From positions 1 to 64,000 of the forward strand of contig NZ_SSSQ01000002.1 in NCBI RefSeq assembly GCF_009469765.1: a stretch of DNA of 64,000 nt. The letters are read 5' to 3'. The position numbers and the translations under genes are program-made. The DNA comes from Dechloromonas hortensis (GTDB lineage: Bacteria; Pseudomonadota; Gammaproteobacteria; Burkholderiales; Rhodocyclaceae). The notes below the pieces were generated by a model. That model was not told the DNA's origin. It saw only the letters and a program-made list of their open reading frames with translations, and searched no databases. Numbering within the stretch: position 1 is the first letter of the stretch; the number at the start of each line of letters is the position of its first letter. Shown here piece by piece: positions 53,954 through 62,381 of the stretch.

Positions 53954-54478
53954 ATGAAACAGTTTGAAATTCCCCCGCGTCTCGAATCGGAACGCCTGGT
54001 CCTGCGCATGTTTTGCGAAGCGGACTGGGCTGGCATGCACGCCCACTACGCCAACCCCGAGTGCACCCGCTTTACGCTGGGCCGGGTGCTCAGCGAAGGC
54101 GAGAGCTGGCGGCAGACGGCAACCCTGGCCGGGCATTGGCTGCTGCGCGGCTACGGGCCTTACGCGCTGGAGGAGAAGGCGAGCGGGGCGCTGATCGGTG
54201 CCGCTGGCCTGTGGTATCCGGCAGATTTTCCGGAACGTGAAATCAAGTGGGCCTTGCACCCCGACTGGTGGGGCAGGGGATACGCCAGCGAGGCTGCCCG
54301 TGCCGTTCAGCGCATGGCGCGGGCGGCTTATCCCGAGGCGCCGCCGCCGATCAGTTTTATCCATCGCGACAATCTGGCCTCGATCCGGGTGGCGCTGTCG
54401 GTGGGGGCGGTGCTGGAAAACGAAGTCGATTTCCGCGGCGGCCGCTTTCAAATCTATCGCCATCCGTCGCCGGGCTGA
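53954..54478 (+). CDS. GNAT-family N-acetyltransferase (RimJ/RimL type)
   Basis: The 174-residue protein begins MKQFEIPPRLESERLVLRMF and contains the acetyl-CoA loop 'HPDWWGRGYASEAARAV' and 'FIHRDNLASIRVALSVGAVL', typical of RimJ/RimL-like GNATs. Substrate unknown. It stands alone between the aldehyde dehydrogenase terminator and the dctPQM promoter. The ATG at 53954 was preferred because the upstream part overlaps the terminator. Confidence 0.88.
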   Translation: MKQFEIPPRLESERLVLRMFCEADWAGMHAHYANPECTRFTLGRVLSEGESWRQTATLAGHWLLRGYGPYALEEKASGALIGAAGLWYPADFPEREIKWALHPDWWGRGYASEAARAVQRMARAAYPEAPPPISFIHRDNLASIRVALSVGAVLENEVDFRGGRFQIYRHPSPG

Positions 54479-54583
54479 TCGCTGGCTGACATAGGCAGCC
54501 GTTGGCCGGGCGGGCCGCCGTGGATGCTGCAATGCAGCAGCAATGGCCGGCAAAAAATGGTGGAAAAATTTTCTTCAAGTCTG

Positions 54584-54625
54584 TTGACTCACTAACATCG
54601 TAGTGATTTAATCGCTAACATATTA
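54584..54625 (+). promoter_or_regulatory. dctPQM-hpa promoter with two HpaR-type palindromes
   Basis: TTGACT (54584-54589) and TTTAAT (54607-54612) are 17 bp apart. TAACATCGTA (54593-54602) lies in the spacer and TAACATATTA (54616-54625) just after the -10; their centres are 23 bp apart. The layout is the same as at 24942-24983, as expected for one repressor blocking both promoters. Confidence 0.7.
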
Positions 54626-54671
54626 ACGAAGATTGGGCTTCGGCCTTTTTTCCAAAAAAGAGGAGATAGAC

Positions 54672-55691
54672 ATGAACTACCGTAACTTCGCCGTTCTTGG
54701 TGCTCTGGCCGTTGCCCTGCCGGCGGCTGCCCAGGAGGTCACCTTCAAGATTGCCCACTTCCTGCCGTCGGCCGCGCCGACGCAGCAGAAAGTCCTGCAG
54801 CCGTGGTGCGAGGAAATGAAGAAGGAGTCGAACGGCCGCATCGCCTGTCAGTTCTACCCGGCCATGCAACTCGGTGGTACGCCAGCCCAGTTGGTCGATC
54901 AGGTCAAGAACGGCGTTGCCGATGTGGTGTGGACCGGCCCGGGTTACTCGGCCGGCCGCTTCCCGGCCATCGAGGCTTTCGAATTGCCCTTCATGGTCAA
55001 GGATGCGACCAGTTCCTCCAAGGCGCTGTGGAAGTACTACCAGCAAAATGCCCAGCAGGAATTCGCCGCCTACAAGGTGCTGGCTTTCCATACCGATGGC
55101 GGCCAGGCAGTGCACACCTCGAAGAAGGAAATCGTCGGCCTGACCGGTTTTTCCGGCATGAAGCTGCGCACCTCGACCCGTGTCGGCGCCAAGACGCTGG
55201 CCGCCCTCAGTGGCGCACCGGTTGCCATGCCGCCGGCCCAGGTCACCGAAGCCATCGCCAAGGGCGTTGTCGATGGCTCGCTCGGCGCCTGGGAACTGGT
55301 TTACCCGACCAAGCTCTCCGAAGTCACCAAGTTCCACGCCCAGCCGGCACCGGGTGTTGCCCACCCGACCGCAACCGTGCTCACCGTGCTGATGAACAAG
55401 CAGAAGTACGACAGCCTGCCGGCTGATCTGAAGGCCATCGTCGACAAGACGACCGGCGAAGTCATGGTCGGCAAGTTCGGCGCAATGTTCGACGACGTCG
55501 CGGCCGATACCCGCAAGCGGATTGCCGCTCAGGGTGACAAGATCACCGACTTCAGCGCCACCCAGGTGGCGGCGATGAAGCAGGCGACGGCCACGGTCGA
55601 GGAAGAGTGGGCCAAGCAGGTCGGCGAAAAAGGTCTGGACGGCAAGAAGCTGATTGCTTCGGCCCGCGAACTGACTGGCACCAACAAGTAA
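54672..55691 (+). CDS. dctP: TRAP transporter solute-binding protein DctP
   Basis: A 339-residue protein with a signal peptide (MNYRNFAVLGALAVALPAAA) and the same core as the orphan copy at 25008 ('MPPAQVTEAIAKGVVDG', 'LKLRTSTRVGAKTL'). It heads the operon dctP-dctQ-dctM-hpa, so the ligand is probably 4-hydroxyphenylacetate, homoprotocatechuate or a similar acid. AGGAG lies 7 bp before the ATG. Confidence 0.92.
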   Translation: MNYRNFAVLGALAVALPAAAQEVTFKIAHFLPSAAPTQQKVLQPWCEEMKKESNGRIACQFYPAMQLGGTPAQLVDQVKNGVADVVWTGPGYSAGRFPAIEAFELPFMVKDATSSSKALWKYYQQNAQQEFAAYKVLAFHTDGGQAVHTSKKEIVGLTGFSGMKLRTSTRVGAKTLAALSGAPVAMPPAQVTEAIAKGVVDGSLGAWELVYPTKLSEVTKFHAQPAPGVAHPTATVLTVLMNKQKYDSLPADLKAIVDKTTGEVMVGKFGAMFDDVAADTRKRIAAQGDKITDFSATQVAAMKQATATVEEEWAKQVGEKGLDGKKLIASARELTGTNK

Positions 55692-55717
55692 CACGTTTTT
55701 TTTGGAAGAGGTGAATC

Positions 55718-56260
55718 ATGCATGATCCGATGGGGATTCCCCATGATCTGGTGGAGCACGACAAGGTCGAGCACTACCTGATCATGGCGGGCAAGGCGAT
55801 GGCGATTTCGGGCGGGGTGTTGTTCATCGCGCTGATCGCCATGTCGCTGGTTTCGATCATCGGCCGCAAGCTGGGCTTCGGCTCGGTGAACGGCGATATC
55901 GAACTGATGCAGGCCGGCACGGCGGTGGCGGCGACGGCTTTCCTGCCGTACTGCACCCTGCTCGGCGAGCACATCAAGGTGGATTTCTTCACCGAGAACA
56001 TGCGTGATTCACTGAAACGCCCGATCGATGGCGTCGCCGAAGTGCTGTTCGCCATCGTTTCCAGCATCCTGGCCTGGCGGACCGTGCTGTCGGCAATTGC
56101 CACCTACGAATCGGAGGAAGTGACGACGCTGGTTTCCCTGCCGCTGTGGATTCCCACCGCGCTGCTGGTGCCCGGCCTGGTGTTGATGGCAGTTTGCGCC
56201 ATCTACCGTGCCTATGCCCACTTCCATCCGACCAAGAATATTCCGGGAGCCCACAAATGA
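55718..56260 (+). CDS. dctQ: TRAP transporter small permease DctQ
   Basis: A 180-residue protein with four membrane helices ('AISGGVLFIALIAMSLVSII', 'GTAVAATAFLPYCTLLGEHI', 'VLFAIVSSILAWRTVLSAIA', 'LWIPTALLVPGLVLMAVCAI'), as in DctQ. 'LGEHIKVDFF' is the conserved DctQ motif. Its stop overlaps the dctM start (ATGA), so translation is coupled. Confidence 0.92.
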   Translation: MHDPMGIPHDLVEHDKVEHYLIMAGKAMAISGGVLFIALIAMSLVSIIGRKLGFGSVNGDIELMQAGTAVAATAFLPYCTLLGEHIKVDFFTENMRDSLKRPIDGVAEVLFAIVSSILAWRTVLSAIATYESEEVTTLVSLPLWIPTALLVPGLVLMAVCAIYRAYAHFHPTKNIPGAHK

Positions 56261-57585
56261 GCGGTACCACCATTGGCCTGATCGGCTTCGCCTGTCTGCT
56301 CGCCATGCTGGCGGTACGGGTGCATATCACGATGGCGATGTTCGTCACCGGTTCGGCGATTTACCTGGTGATGAACCACGGTGAGACTTCCGGCTTGCTT
56401 TATACCCTCAACAACCTGGTCTATGCCCGGGTTTCCAATTACGACCTGGCGGTGATTCCGCTGTTCATCATGATGGGCCAGTTCGCCACCCATGGCGGCC
56501 TGTCCAAGGCGCTGTTCAAGGCGGCCGGCACCCTGATCGGTCACTGGCGCGGCGGTCTGGCGATGGCCTCGACGGCTGCCTGCGCCGCGTTCGGCGCCAT
56601 CTGCGGTTCCTCGCTGGCCACCGCCGCAACGATGGGCCAGGTCGCCTTGCCCGAGCTGAAAGCCGCCGGCTACTCCGGCCGGCTGTCCACCGCCACGCTG
56701 GCCGCTTCCGGCACGCTCGGCATCATGATCCCGCCGTCGGTGCCGCTCGTCATCTACGCCGTGCTGACCCAGGAATCGATTGGCAAGCTCTTCGTCGCTG
56801 CCGTCATTCCCGGCATCATCGCCGCCCTCGGTTACATCCTGGTCATCGCCATCATCGTCCGGCGCGATCCGGCGGCCGGTCCGGCCGGCAAGAAAGTGCC
56901 GTTCGCCGAAATGATCAAGGCCCAGATCAACATCATTCCGGTGCTCTGTGTCTTCCTCGTCGTTATCGTCGGCATCTACGGCGGTTGGGCCAATCCGACC
57001 GAAGCCGCCTCGATCGGCGCGGCAGCCTGCGGCATCATCGCCGCGGTCTCCGGCGGCATGCGGACCAAGGACTTCCTGCAGAGCGTCTATGGCACCGCCC
57101 ACGCCACCGGCATGATCTTCATGGTGCTGATCGGCGCCGACCTGCTCAATTCCAGTCTGGCCCTGTCGCAAATGCCGACCGAGCTGGCGACCTGGGTGGC
57201 CGGTAGCGGTCTGCCCCCGCTGGTCGTGCTGTTCTCGATCCTGCTCATCTATATCCTGCTTGGCTGCGTGATGGATTCACTGGCCATGATCCTGCTGACC
57301 ATCCCCATCTTCTATCCGATGGTCATGGGTCTCGAATTCTTCGGCATGGGCCTGGAAGACAAGTCGGTGTGGTTCGGTATCCTGGCCCTGATGGTGGTCG
57401 AAATCGGCCTGGTCCATCCGCCAGTCGGCATGAACCTCTACGTCATCAACAAGATCGCCAAGGACGTCCCGATGACCGAGACCGCCTGGGGTGTGATGCC
57501 CTTCCTGGCTTCGGACTTCATCCGCATCATCGCCTTGGTCTTCTTCCCGGTGGTGTCCCTCGGTCTGGTGCATTACCTCGGTTAA
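56257..57585 (+). CDS. dctM: TRAP transporter large permease DctM
   Basis: A 442-residue membrane protein starting MSGTTIGLIGFACLLAMLAV, with 'VIPLFIMMGQFATHGGLSKA', 'GAICGSSLATAATMGQVALP' and 'GIMIPPSVPLVIYAVLTQES', all typical of DctM. It uses a sodium or proton gradient to import the acid delivered by DctP. The frame is open upstream inside dctQ but the overlap start at 56257 is the natural one. Confidence 0.94.
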   Translation: MSGTTIGLIGFACLLAMLAVRVHITMAMFVTGSAIYLVMNHGETSGLLYTLNNLVYARVSNYDLAVIPLFIMMGQFATHGGLSKALFKAAGTLIGHWRGGLAMASTAACAAFGAICGSSLATAATMGQVALPELKAAGYSGRLSTATLAASGTLGIMIPPSVPLVIYAVLTQESIGKLFVAAVIPGIIAALGYILVIAIIVRRDPAAGPAGKKVPFAEMIKAQINIIPVLCVFLVVIVGIYGGWANPTEAASIGAAACGIIAAVSGGMRTKDFLQSVYGTAHATGMIFMVLIGADLLNSSLALSQMPTELATWVAGSGLPPLVVLFSILLIYILLGCVMDSLAMILLTIPIFYPMVMGLEFFGMGLEDKSVWFGILALMVVEIGLVHPPVGMNLYVINKIAKDVPMTETAWGVMPFLASDFIRIIALVFFPVVSLGLVHYLG

Positions 57586-57600
57586 TTGGAGTTAGTAACA

Positions 57601-58245
57601 ATGATCAAACAGATAGTCAGCGGTACGGTTTACGGTGTCGTCCTCAACGACCGGGCCTCGCTCGGCAAGATCGGTGAGGCGCTCGAAGCGGCGCCTTACA
57701 AGGGCGCCCCGCAAGCCCCGGCGATGTACATCAAGCCGGCCAATACCCGCGTCCCCTGCGGTGCTGCGGTGAACCTGCCAAAAGGGGCAAAAACCGTCGA
57801 GGTTGGTGCCACCATCGGTCTGGTCATGGGTCGTGCCGCTGCCCGTCTGAACCGCGCCAATGCGCTGGACGCCGTGGCCGGCATCGTGCTGGCCGGCGAT
57901 CTCAGCCTGCCGCACGACAGCTACTACCGTCCGGCGATCCGCGAGAAGTGTTTCGACGGTTCGCTGCCGCTGTCCTCGGTCAAGCCGCTGGTCGATCTGG
58001 CCAATCTGCAACTGACCACCGAAATCGACGGCCAGGTCGTCGAACAGCGCTCGCTGGCCGATCTGATCCGTGATCCGGCCCAGTTGCTGGTCGACGTGAC
58101 GGAATTCATGACCCTGAGCCAGGGCGACGTGCTGCTCGTCGGCGTCAGCTATATGGCGCCGCAAGCCGGCGCTGGCAGCCAGGTGAAAATCAGTGCCGAA
58201 GGCGTCGGCAGTCTCCAATTCTCCATCGCAGGAGCACAAGCATGA
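57601..58245 (+). CDS. hpaG1: HpaG N-terminal half: HPC-pathway decarboxylase/isomerase, FAH family
   Basis: A 214-residue fumarylacetoacetase-fold protein ('NTRVPCGAAVNLPKGAKTVE', 'VGATIGLVMGRAAARL', 'LPHDSYYRPAIREKCFDG') corresponding to the N-terminal half of the enterobacterial two-domain HpaG/HpcE, which decarboxylates 5-oxopent-3-ene-1,2,5-tricarboxylate and isomerises the product. Here the two halves are separate genes with an ATGA overlap. ATG at 57601 is preceded by GGAG. Confidence 0.9.
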   Translation: MIKQIVSGTVYGVVLNDRASLGKIGEALEAAPYKGAPQAPAMYIKPANTRVPCGAAVNLPKGAKTVEVGATIGLVMGRAAARLNRANALDAVAGIVLAGDLSLPHDSYYRPAIREKCFDGSLPLSSVKPLVDLANLQLTTEIDGQVVEQRSLADLIRDPAQLLVDVTEFMTLSQGDVLLVGVSYMAPQAGAGSQVKISAEGVGSLQFSIAGAQA

Positions 58246-59006
58246 AGCGCGGTCGCATTGCCTTCCAGGGCGCCATCCACCAAGTGACGCAGGCCGCCGA
58301 TGGCCGTGTCCAACTGGCCGACGGCCGCTTGCTCAACGAAGCCGAGGTCGAGTGGCTGCCGCCGGTCGTGCCTGGCGCCGTCTTTGCGCTCGGCCTGAAC
58401 TACGCCGACCATGCCAAGGAATTGGCCTTCAAGGCGCCGGAAGTGCCGCTCGCCTTTTTGAAGGGGCCGAACACCATCGTCGGCCACCGCGCCCAGACCC
58501 GCCGTCCGGCCGACGCCACCTACATGCACTACGAGTGCGAGCTGGCCGTCGTCATCGGCAAGACCGGCAAGAACCTGTCGAAGGCCGAGGCGATGGACAT
58601 CGTCGCCGGCTATACGGTGGCCAACGATTACGCCATCCGCGACTATCTTGAGAATTACTACCGCCCGAACCTGCGCGTCAAGAACCGCGATGGCTGCACG
58701 CCGCTCGGTCCCTGGCTGGTCGATGCCGCCGACGTGCCGAACCCGATGTCCCTGAAGCTGACGACCCGCGTCAATGGCAAGGTTACCCAGCAGGGCACGA
58801 CGTCCGACATGATTTTCGATATCGCGACGCTGATCGAATACCTGTCGTCCTTCATGACGCTGAACCCGGGCGACATCATCCTGACCGGCACGCCGGAAGG
58901 CCTGGCCGACGTCAAGGCCGGCGATGTCATCGAGACCGAAGTTGAAGGCGTCTGCTGTCTGATCAACACCATCGTCGACGACCAGACCTATTTCGCCACC
59001 GTCTAA
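58242..59006 (+). CDS. hpaG2: HpaG C-terminal half: HPC-pathway decarboxylase/isomerase, FAH family
   Basis: A 254-residue FAH-fold enzyme with 'GLNYADHAKELAFKAPEVP', 'YECELAVVIGKTGKNL' (metal-binding Glu), 'YTVANDYAIRDYLENYYRPN' and 'LTGTPEGLADVKAGD'. It is the partner of the preceding gene in the homoprotocatechuate pathway and makes 2-oxohept-3-ene-1,7-dioate. hpaE follows after 17 bp. Confidence 0.92.
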   Translation: MKRGRIAFQGAIHQVTQAADGRVQLADGRLLNEAEVEWLPPVVPGAVFALGLNYADHAKELAFKAPEVPLAFLKGPNTIVGHRAQTRRPADATYMHYECELAVVIGKTGKNLSKAEAMDIVAGYTVANDYAIRDYLENYYRPNLRVKNRDGCTPLGPWLVDAADVPNPMSLKLTTRVNGKVTQQGTTSDMIFDIATLIEYLSSFMTLNPGDIILTGTPEGLADVKAGDVIETEVEGVCCLINTIVDDQTYFATV

Positions 59007-59023
59007 CAGAAAGCGAGAACAGC

Positions 59024-60478
59024 ATGATCAAGCACATCATCAACGGCCAGAAGGTCGAGAGCAAGGAAACCTTCCAGACCATCAACCCGGCGACCGGCGA
59101 AGTGCTGGCTGAAGTCGCCAGTGCCGGCGAGGCCGAAGTCAATGCCGCCGTTGCCGCCGCCAAGGCTGCTTTCCCGGGCTGGGCCGCCACGCCGGTCAAG
59201 GAACGCGCCCGCCTGGTCAGGAAGCTGGGCGAACTGATTGCCGCCAATGTCGAGCCGATTGCCGACATGGAAACCGCCGATTGCGGCCAGGTCACCAATC
59301 AGACCAAGCGCGTGCTGATTCCGCGCGCCTCGGACAATTTCAACTACTTCGCCGAGCTGATCCAGCACATGCACGGCGAAACCTACGATTCCGACACCGG
59401 TCACCTGAACTACACGCTGTGGCAGCCGGTCGGCGTCTGCGCGCTGATCTCGCCGTGGAACGTGCCGTTCATGACCGCCACCTGGAAGACCGCGCCTTGC
59501 CTGGCCTTCGGCAACACCGCGGTGATGAAGATGTCGGAACTGTCGCCGCTGACCGCCAACCGCCTCGGCGAACTGGCCCTCGAAGCCGGCATTCCGCCGG
59601 GCGTCTTCAACGTCGTCCAGGGCTTCGGCAACACCGCCGGCGAGCCGCTGGTCGCCCACCCGGATGTCCGCTCGATTTCCTTCACCGGTTCGACGGCGAC
59701 CGGCAACCGCATCGTCAAGGCGGCCGGCCTGAAGAAGTTCTCGATGGAACTGGGCGGCAAGTCGCCGTTCATCATCTTCGACGACGCCGACTACGAGCGC
59801 GCCCTCGACGCCGCCATCTTCATGATCTTCTCGAACAACGGCGAACGCTGCACCGCCGGCTCGCGGATCATCGTCCAGGAAGGCATCTACGACAAGTTCG
59901 TCGCCGACTTCGCCGCCCGCGCCTCGCGCCTGACGGTGGGCGACCCGATGGACCCGAATACCGTGATCGGCCCGATGATTTCCAAGGGCCACATGGACAA
60001 GGTCAATTACTACATCGAGCTTGGCAAGCAGGAAGGCGCCAAGGTCGTCTTCGGCGGCGGCACGCCGGTCGTCGATGACAAGTTCAAGAACGGCTTCTGG
60101 GTCCAGCCGACCGTCTTCGCCGATGTCGACAACAGCATGCGGATCGCCCAGGAAGAAATCTTCGGGCCGGTGCCCTGCATCATCCGCTTCAAGACCGAAG
60201 AGGATGCCGTGCGCATCGCCAACGACACCATCTACGGCCTGTCGTCGTATCTCTGGACCAACAACACCGGGCGCGCCATCCGCCTGGCCAAGGCCATCGA
60301 ATCCGGCATGACCTTCGTCAACAGCCAGAACGTCCGCGACCTGCGCCAGCCCTTCGGCGGCTCGAAGGCGTCCGGTACCGGCCGCGAAGGCAATCACTAC
60401 AGCTTCGAAGTGTTCTGCGAAGCCAAGAACATCGCCGTGTCCTACGGCAGCCACCACATTCCGCGCTGGGGCGTCTAA
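59024..60478 (+). CDS. hpaE: 5-carboxymethyl-2-hydroxymuconate semialdehyde dehydrogenase HpaE
   Basis: The 484-residue aldehyde dehydrogenase oxidises the ring-cleavage product CHMS to 5-carboxymethyl-2-hydroxymuconate. It has 'LISPWNVPFMTATWKTAPCL', 'FTGSTATGNRIV', 'MELGGKSPF' (Glu) and 'NNGERCTAGSRI' (catalytic Cys). Position between hpaG and hpaD and the HPC-type sequence near 'GETYDSDTGHLNYTLWQPVG' support HpaE over other ALDHs. Confidence 0.93.
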   Translation: MIKHIINGQKVESKETFQTINPATGEVLAEVASAGEAEVNAAVAAAKAAFPGWAATPVKERARLVRKLGELIAANVEPIADMETADCGQVTNQTKRVLIPRASDNFNYFAELIQHMHGETYDSDTGHLNYTLWQPVGVCALISPWNVPFMTATWKTAPCLAFGNTAVMKMSELSPLTANRLGELALEAGIPPGVFNVVQGFGNTAGEPLVAHPDVRSISFTGSTATGNRIVKAAGLKKFSMELGGKSPFIIFDDADYERALDAAIFMIFSNNGERCTAGSRIIVQEGIYDKFVADFAARASRLTVGDPMDPNTVIGPMISKGHMDKVNYYIELGKQEGAKVVFGGGTPVVDDKFKNGFWVQPTVFADVDNSMRIAQEEIFGPVPCIIRFKTEEDAVRIANDTIYGLSSYLWTNNTGRAIRLAKAIESGMTFVNSQNVRDLRQPFGGSKASGTGREGNHYSFEVFCEAKNIAVSYGSHHIPRWGV

Positions 60479-60481
60479 ACA

Positions 60482-60525
60482 AGCAGAGCCGCCGTCATTC
60501 CCGATCAAGTCGGCAATGACGGCAA
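60482..60525. repeat. Degenerate intergenic inverted repeat
   Basis: GCCGTCATTCCCGATC and its imperfect complement around ATCAAGTCGGCAATGACGGC form a hairpin between hpaE and hpaD. It resembles the GTCATTCCCG...CGGGAATGAC repeats in the paa arm (1498-1524, 2760-2825, 7015-7077) but is decayed. Confidence 0.5.
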
Positions 60526-60541
60526 AAAAGGAGACAGCAAA

Positions 60542-61387
60542 ATGGGCAAACTAGTACTCGCCGCCAAGATCACCCACGTTCCGTCGATGTACCTGTCCGA
60601 AATGGACGGGCCGCACAAGGGCTGCCGCCAGGCCGCCATCGACGGTCACAAGGAAATCGCCCGCCGCATGCGTGAACTGAAGGTCGACACCATCGTCGTC
60701 TTCGATACGCACTGGCTGGTCAATTCCGGTTACCACATCAACTGTGCGCCGGCCTGGGAGGGCATCTATACCTCCAACGAACTGCCGCACTTCATCAAGA
60801 ACATGCCGTTCTCGTATGAGGGTAACCCGGCCCTGGGTCACGCCATCGCCGAAACGGCGACCGCTGCCGGCGTCCACACCCGTGCCCACGATGCAACCAG
60901 CCTGGCGCTGGAGTACGGCACGCTGGTCCCGATGCGCTACATGAACGAAGACAAGAAGTTCAAGGTTGTCTCGGTTTCCGCGCTGTGCACGGTGCATAAC
61001 CTGCTGGACTCGGTCGAACTCGGCCGGGCGGTACGTCGCGCCATCGAGCAGAGCGAAGGCAATGTCGCAGTGCTGGCTTCCGGCTCGTTGTCGCACCGTT
61101 TTGCCCAGAACGGCGTTTCGGAGCAGTTCCTGCACAAGGTCTGGGACCCGTTCCTGGAAACGGTCGATCACCACGTTGTCGACCTGTGGCAGAAGGGCGA
61201 CTGGAAGACCTTCTGCGGCATGCTGCCCGAGTACGCGGTCAAGTGCCACGGCGAAGGGATGATGCACGACACCGCGATGCTGTTGGGCGTGCTCGGCTGG
61301 GACCAGTACGAAGGCAAGGCCGAAGTCGTGACGCCTTACTTCGGTTCGTCCGGCACCGGCCAGATCAACGTCGTTTTCCCCATTTAA
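60542..61387 (+). CDS. hpaD: 3,4-dihydroxyphenylacetate 2,3-dioxygenase HpaD, copy 1
   Basis: The 281-residue class III (LigB-type) extradiol dioxygenase has 'ITHVPSMYLSEMDGP', 'VFDTHWLVNSGYHINCAP', 'TRAHDATSLALEYGTLVPMRY' and 'ASGSLSHRFAQNG', all typical of HpaD. It opens the homoprotocatechuate ring next to the hydroxyls using iron(II) and O2. AAGGAGACAGCAAA precedes the ATG. A second, clearly related gene follows directly. Confidence 0.92.
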   Translation: MGKLVLAAKITHVPSMYLSEMDGPHKGCRQAAIDGHKEIARRMRELKVDTIVVFDTHWLVNSGYHINCAPAWEGIYTSNELPHFIKNMPFSYEGNPALGHAIAETATAAGVHTRAHDATSLALEYGTLVPMRYMNEDKKFKVVSVSALCTVHNLLDSVELGRAVRRAIEQSEGNVAVLASGSLSHRFAQNGVSEQFLHKVWDPFLETVDHHVVDLWQKGDWKTFCGMLPEYAVKCHGEGMMHDTAMLLGVLGWDQYEGKAEVVTPYFGSSGTGQINVVFPI

Positions 61388-61453
61388 AAAAGAGCGCAAA
61401 GCCAGTGTTTACCCCCGGAGAAACCTTTTTTCTTGAATTAGGGAGACAGATTC

Positions 61454-62350
61454 ATGGGTGAAATCCTCATGGCCATCAAGGCCACGCACGTTCCTTCAAT
61501 GCTCATTTCCGAGCAACCGGGGCCGGCGCACGGCTGCCGTCAGGCGGCGATCGATGCCGAGCGCGAAATCGGCCGTCGTGCCGTCGAGCTGGGCGTCGAT
61601 ACTTTCGTCGTGTTCGACACGCACTGGCTGGTTAACGCGGGTTATCACATCAACAACAATGCGGTGCACAAGGGCAACTACACCAGCCACGAATTCCCGC
61701 ATTTCATCCAGGATCTGCCTTACGAATTCCCGGGTAACCCGGAACTGGGCGCGATGATCGCCGAGGAAGCCACTGCGATGGGCGTCAAGACGCGCGCCCA
61801 CCAGGTCGCGTCGCTCGATCTCGAATACGGCACCATCCTGCCGATGCGCTACATGAATCCGGAAGGCAAGATCAAGGTCGTCTCGATCGCCGGCTGGAGC
61901 ACCTTCGGCTCGCTCGAAGAGTCGCGCATCCTCGGCGAAGCGCTGGCCAAGGCCGTCGCCCGCAGCAACTGCAAGGTCGCCATCGTCGCCTCCGGCTCGA
62001 TGTCGCACCAGATCTGGGAAAACCGCCTGGTCGAGGAAGGCTTCAATTCGATCAGCCGCGAATTCAACAAGCAGGTCGACCTGCGCGCCCTGCAACTGTG
62101 GGAAGAAGGCCAGTGGGCCACCTTCCTGCGCATGCTGCCCGAGTACGCACAGTACTGTACCGGCGAAGGCAAGATGCACGACACCGCAATGCTGTTCGGC
62201 GCCATCGGCTGGGACAAGTACGAAGGCAAGGCCGAGATCGTCTGCCCCTATTTCGAAAGCTCGGGCACCGGCCAGACCGTCGTCAGCTTCCCCGTCGCCG
62301 GCATTCCGCTGGTTGCGACCGGGATCGGCGCCGGCATGCCGGTTTCCTGA
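61454..62350 (+). CDS. 3,4-dihydroxyphenylacetate 2,3-dioxygenase HpaD-like, copy 2
   Basis: The 298-residue paralog of the previous gene keeps the key motifs ('ATHVPSMLISEQPGP', 'VFDTHWLVNAGYHINNN', 'TRAHQVASLDLEYGTILPMR', 'ASGSMSHQIWENR') and has an extra hydrophobic C-terminal tail ('AGIPLVATGIGAGMPVS'). The pair may act as one hetero-oligomer or cleave two different catechols. GGGAGACAG lies about 8 bp before the ATG. Confidence 0.88.
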   Translation: MGEILMAIKATHVPSMLISEQPGPAHGCRQAAIDAEREIGRRAVELGVDTFVVFDTHWLVNAGYHINNNAVHKGNYTSHEFPHFIQDLPYEFPGNPELGAMIAEEATAMGVKTRAHQVASLDLEYGTILPMRYMNPEGKIKVVSIAGWSTFGSLEESRILGEALAKAVARSNCKVAIVASGSMSHQIWENRLVEEGFNSISREFNKQVDLRALQLWEEGQWATFLRMLPEYAQYCTGEGKMHDTAMLFGAIGWDKYEGKAEIVCPYFESSGTGQTVVSFPVAGIPLVATGIGAGMPVS

Positions 62351-62381
62351 CTGAACTGACTATTTTCTGAAGGAGCAAGGA

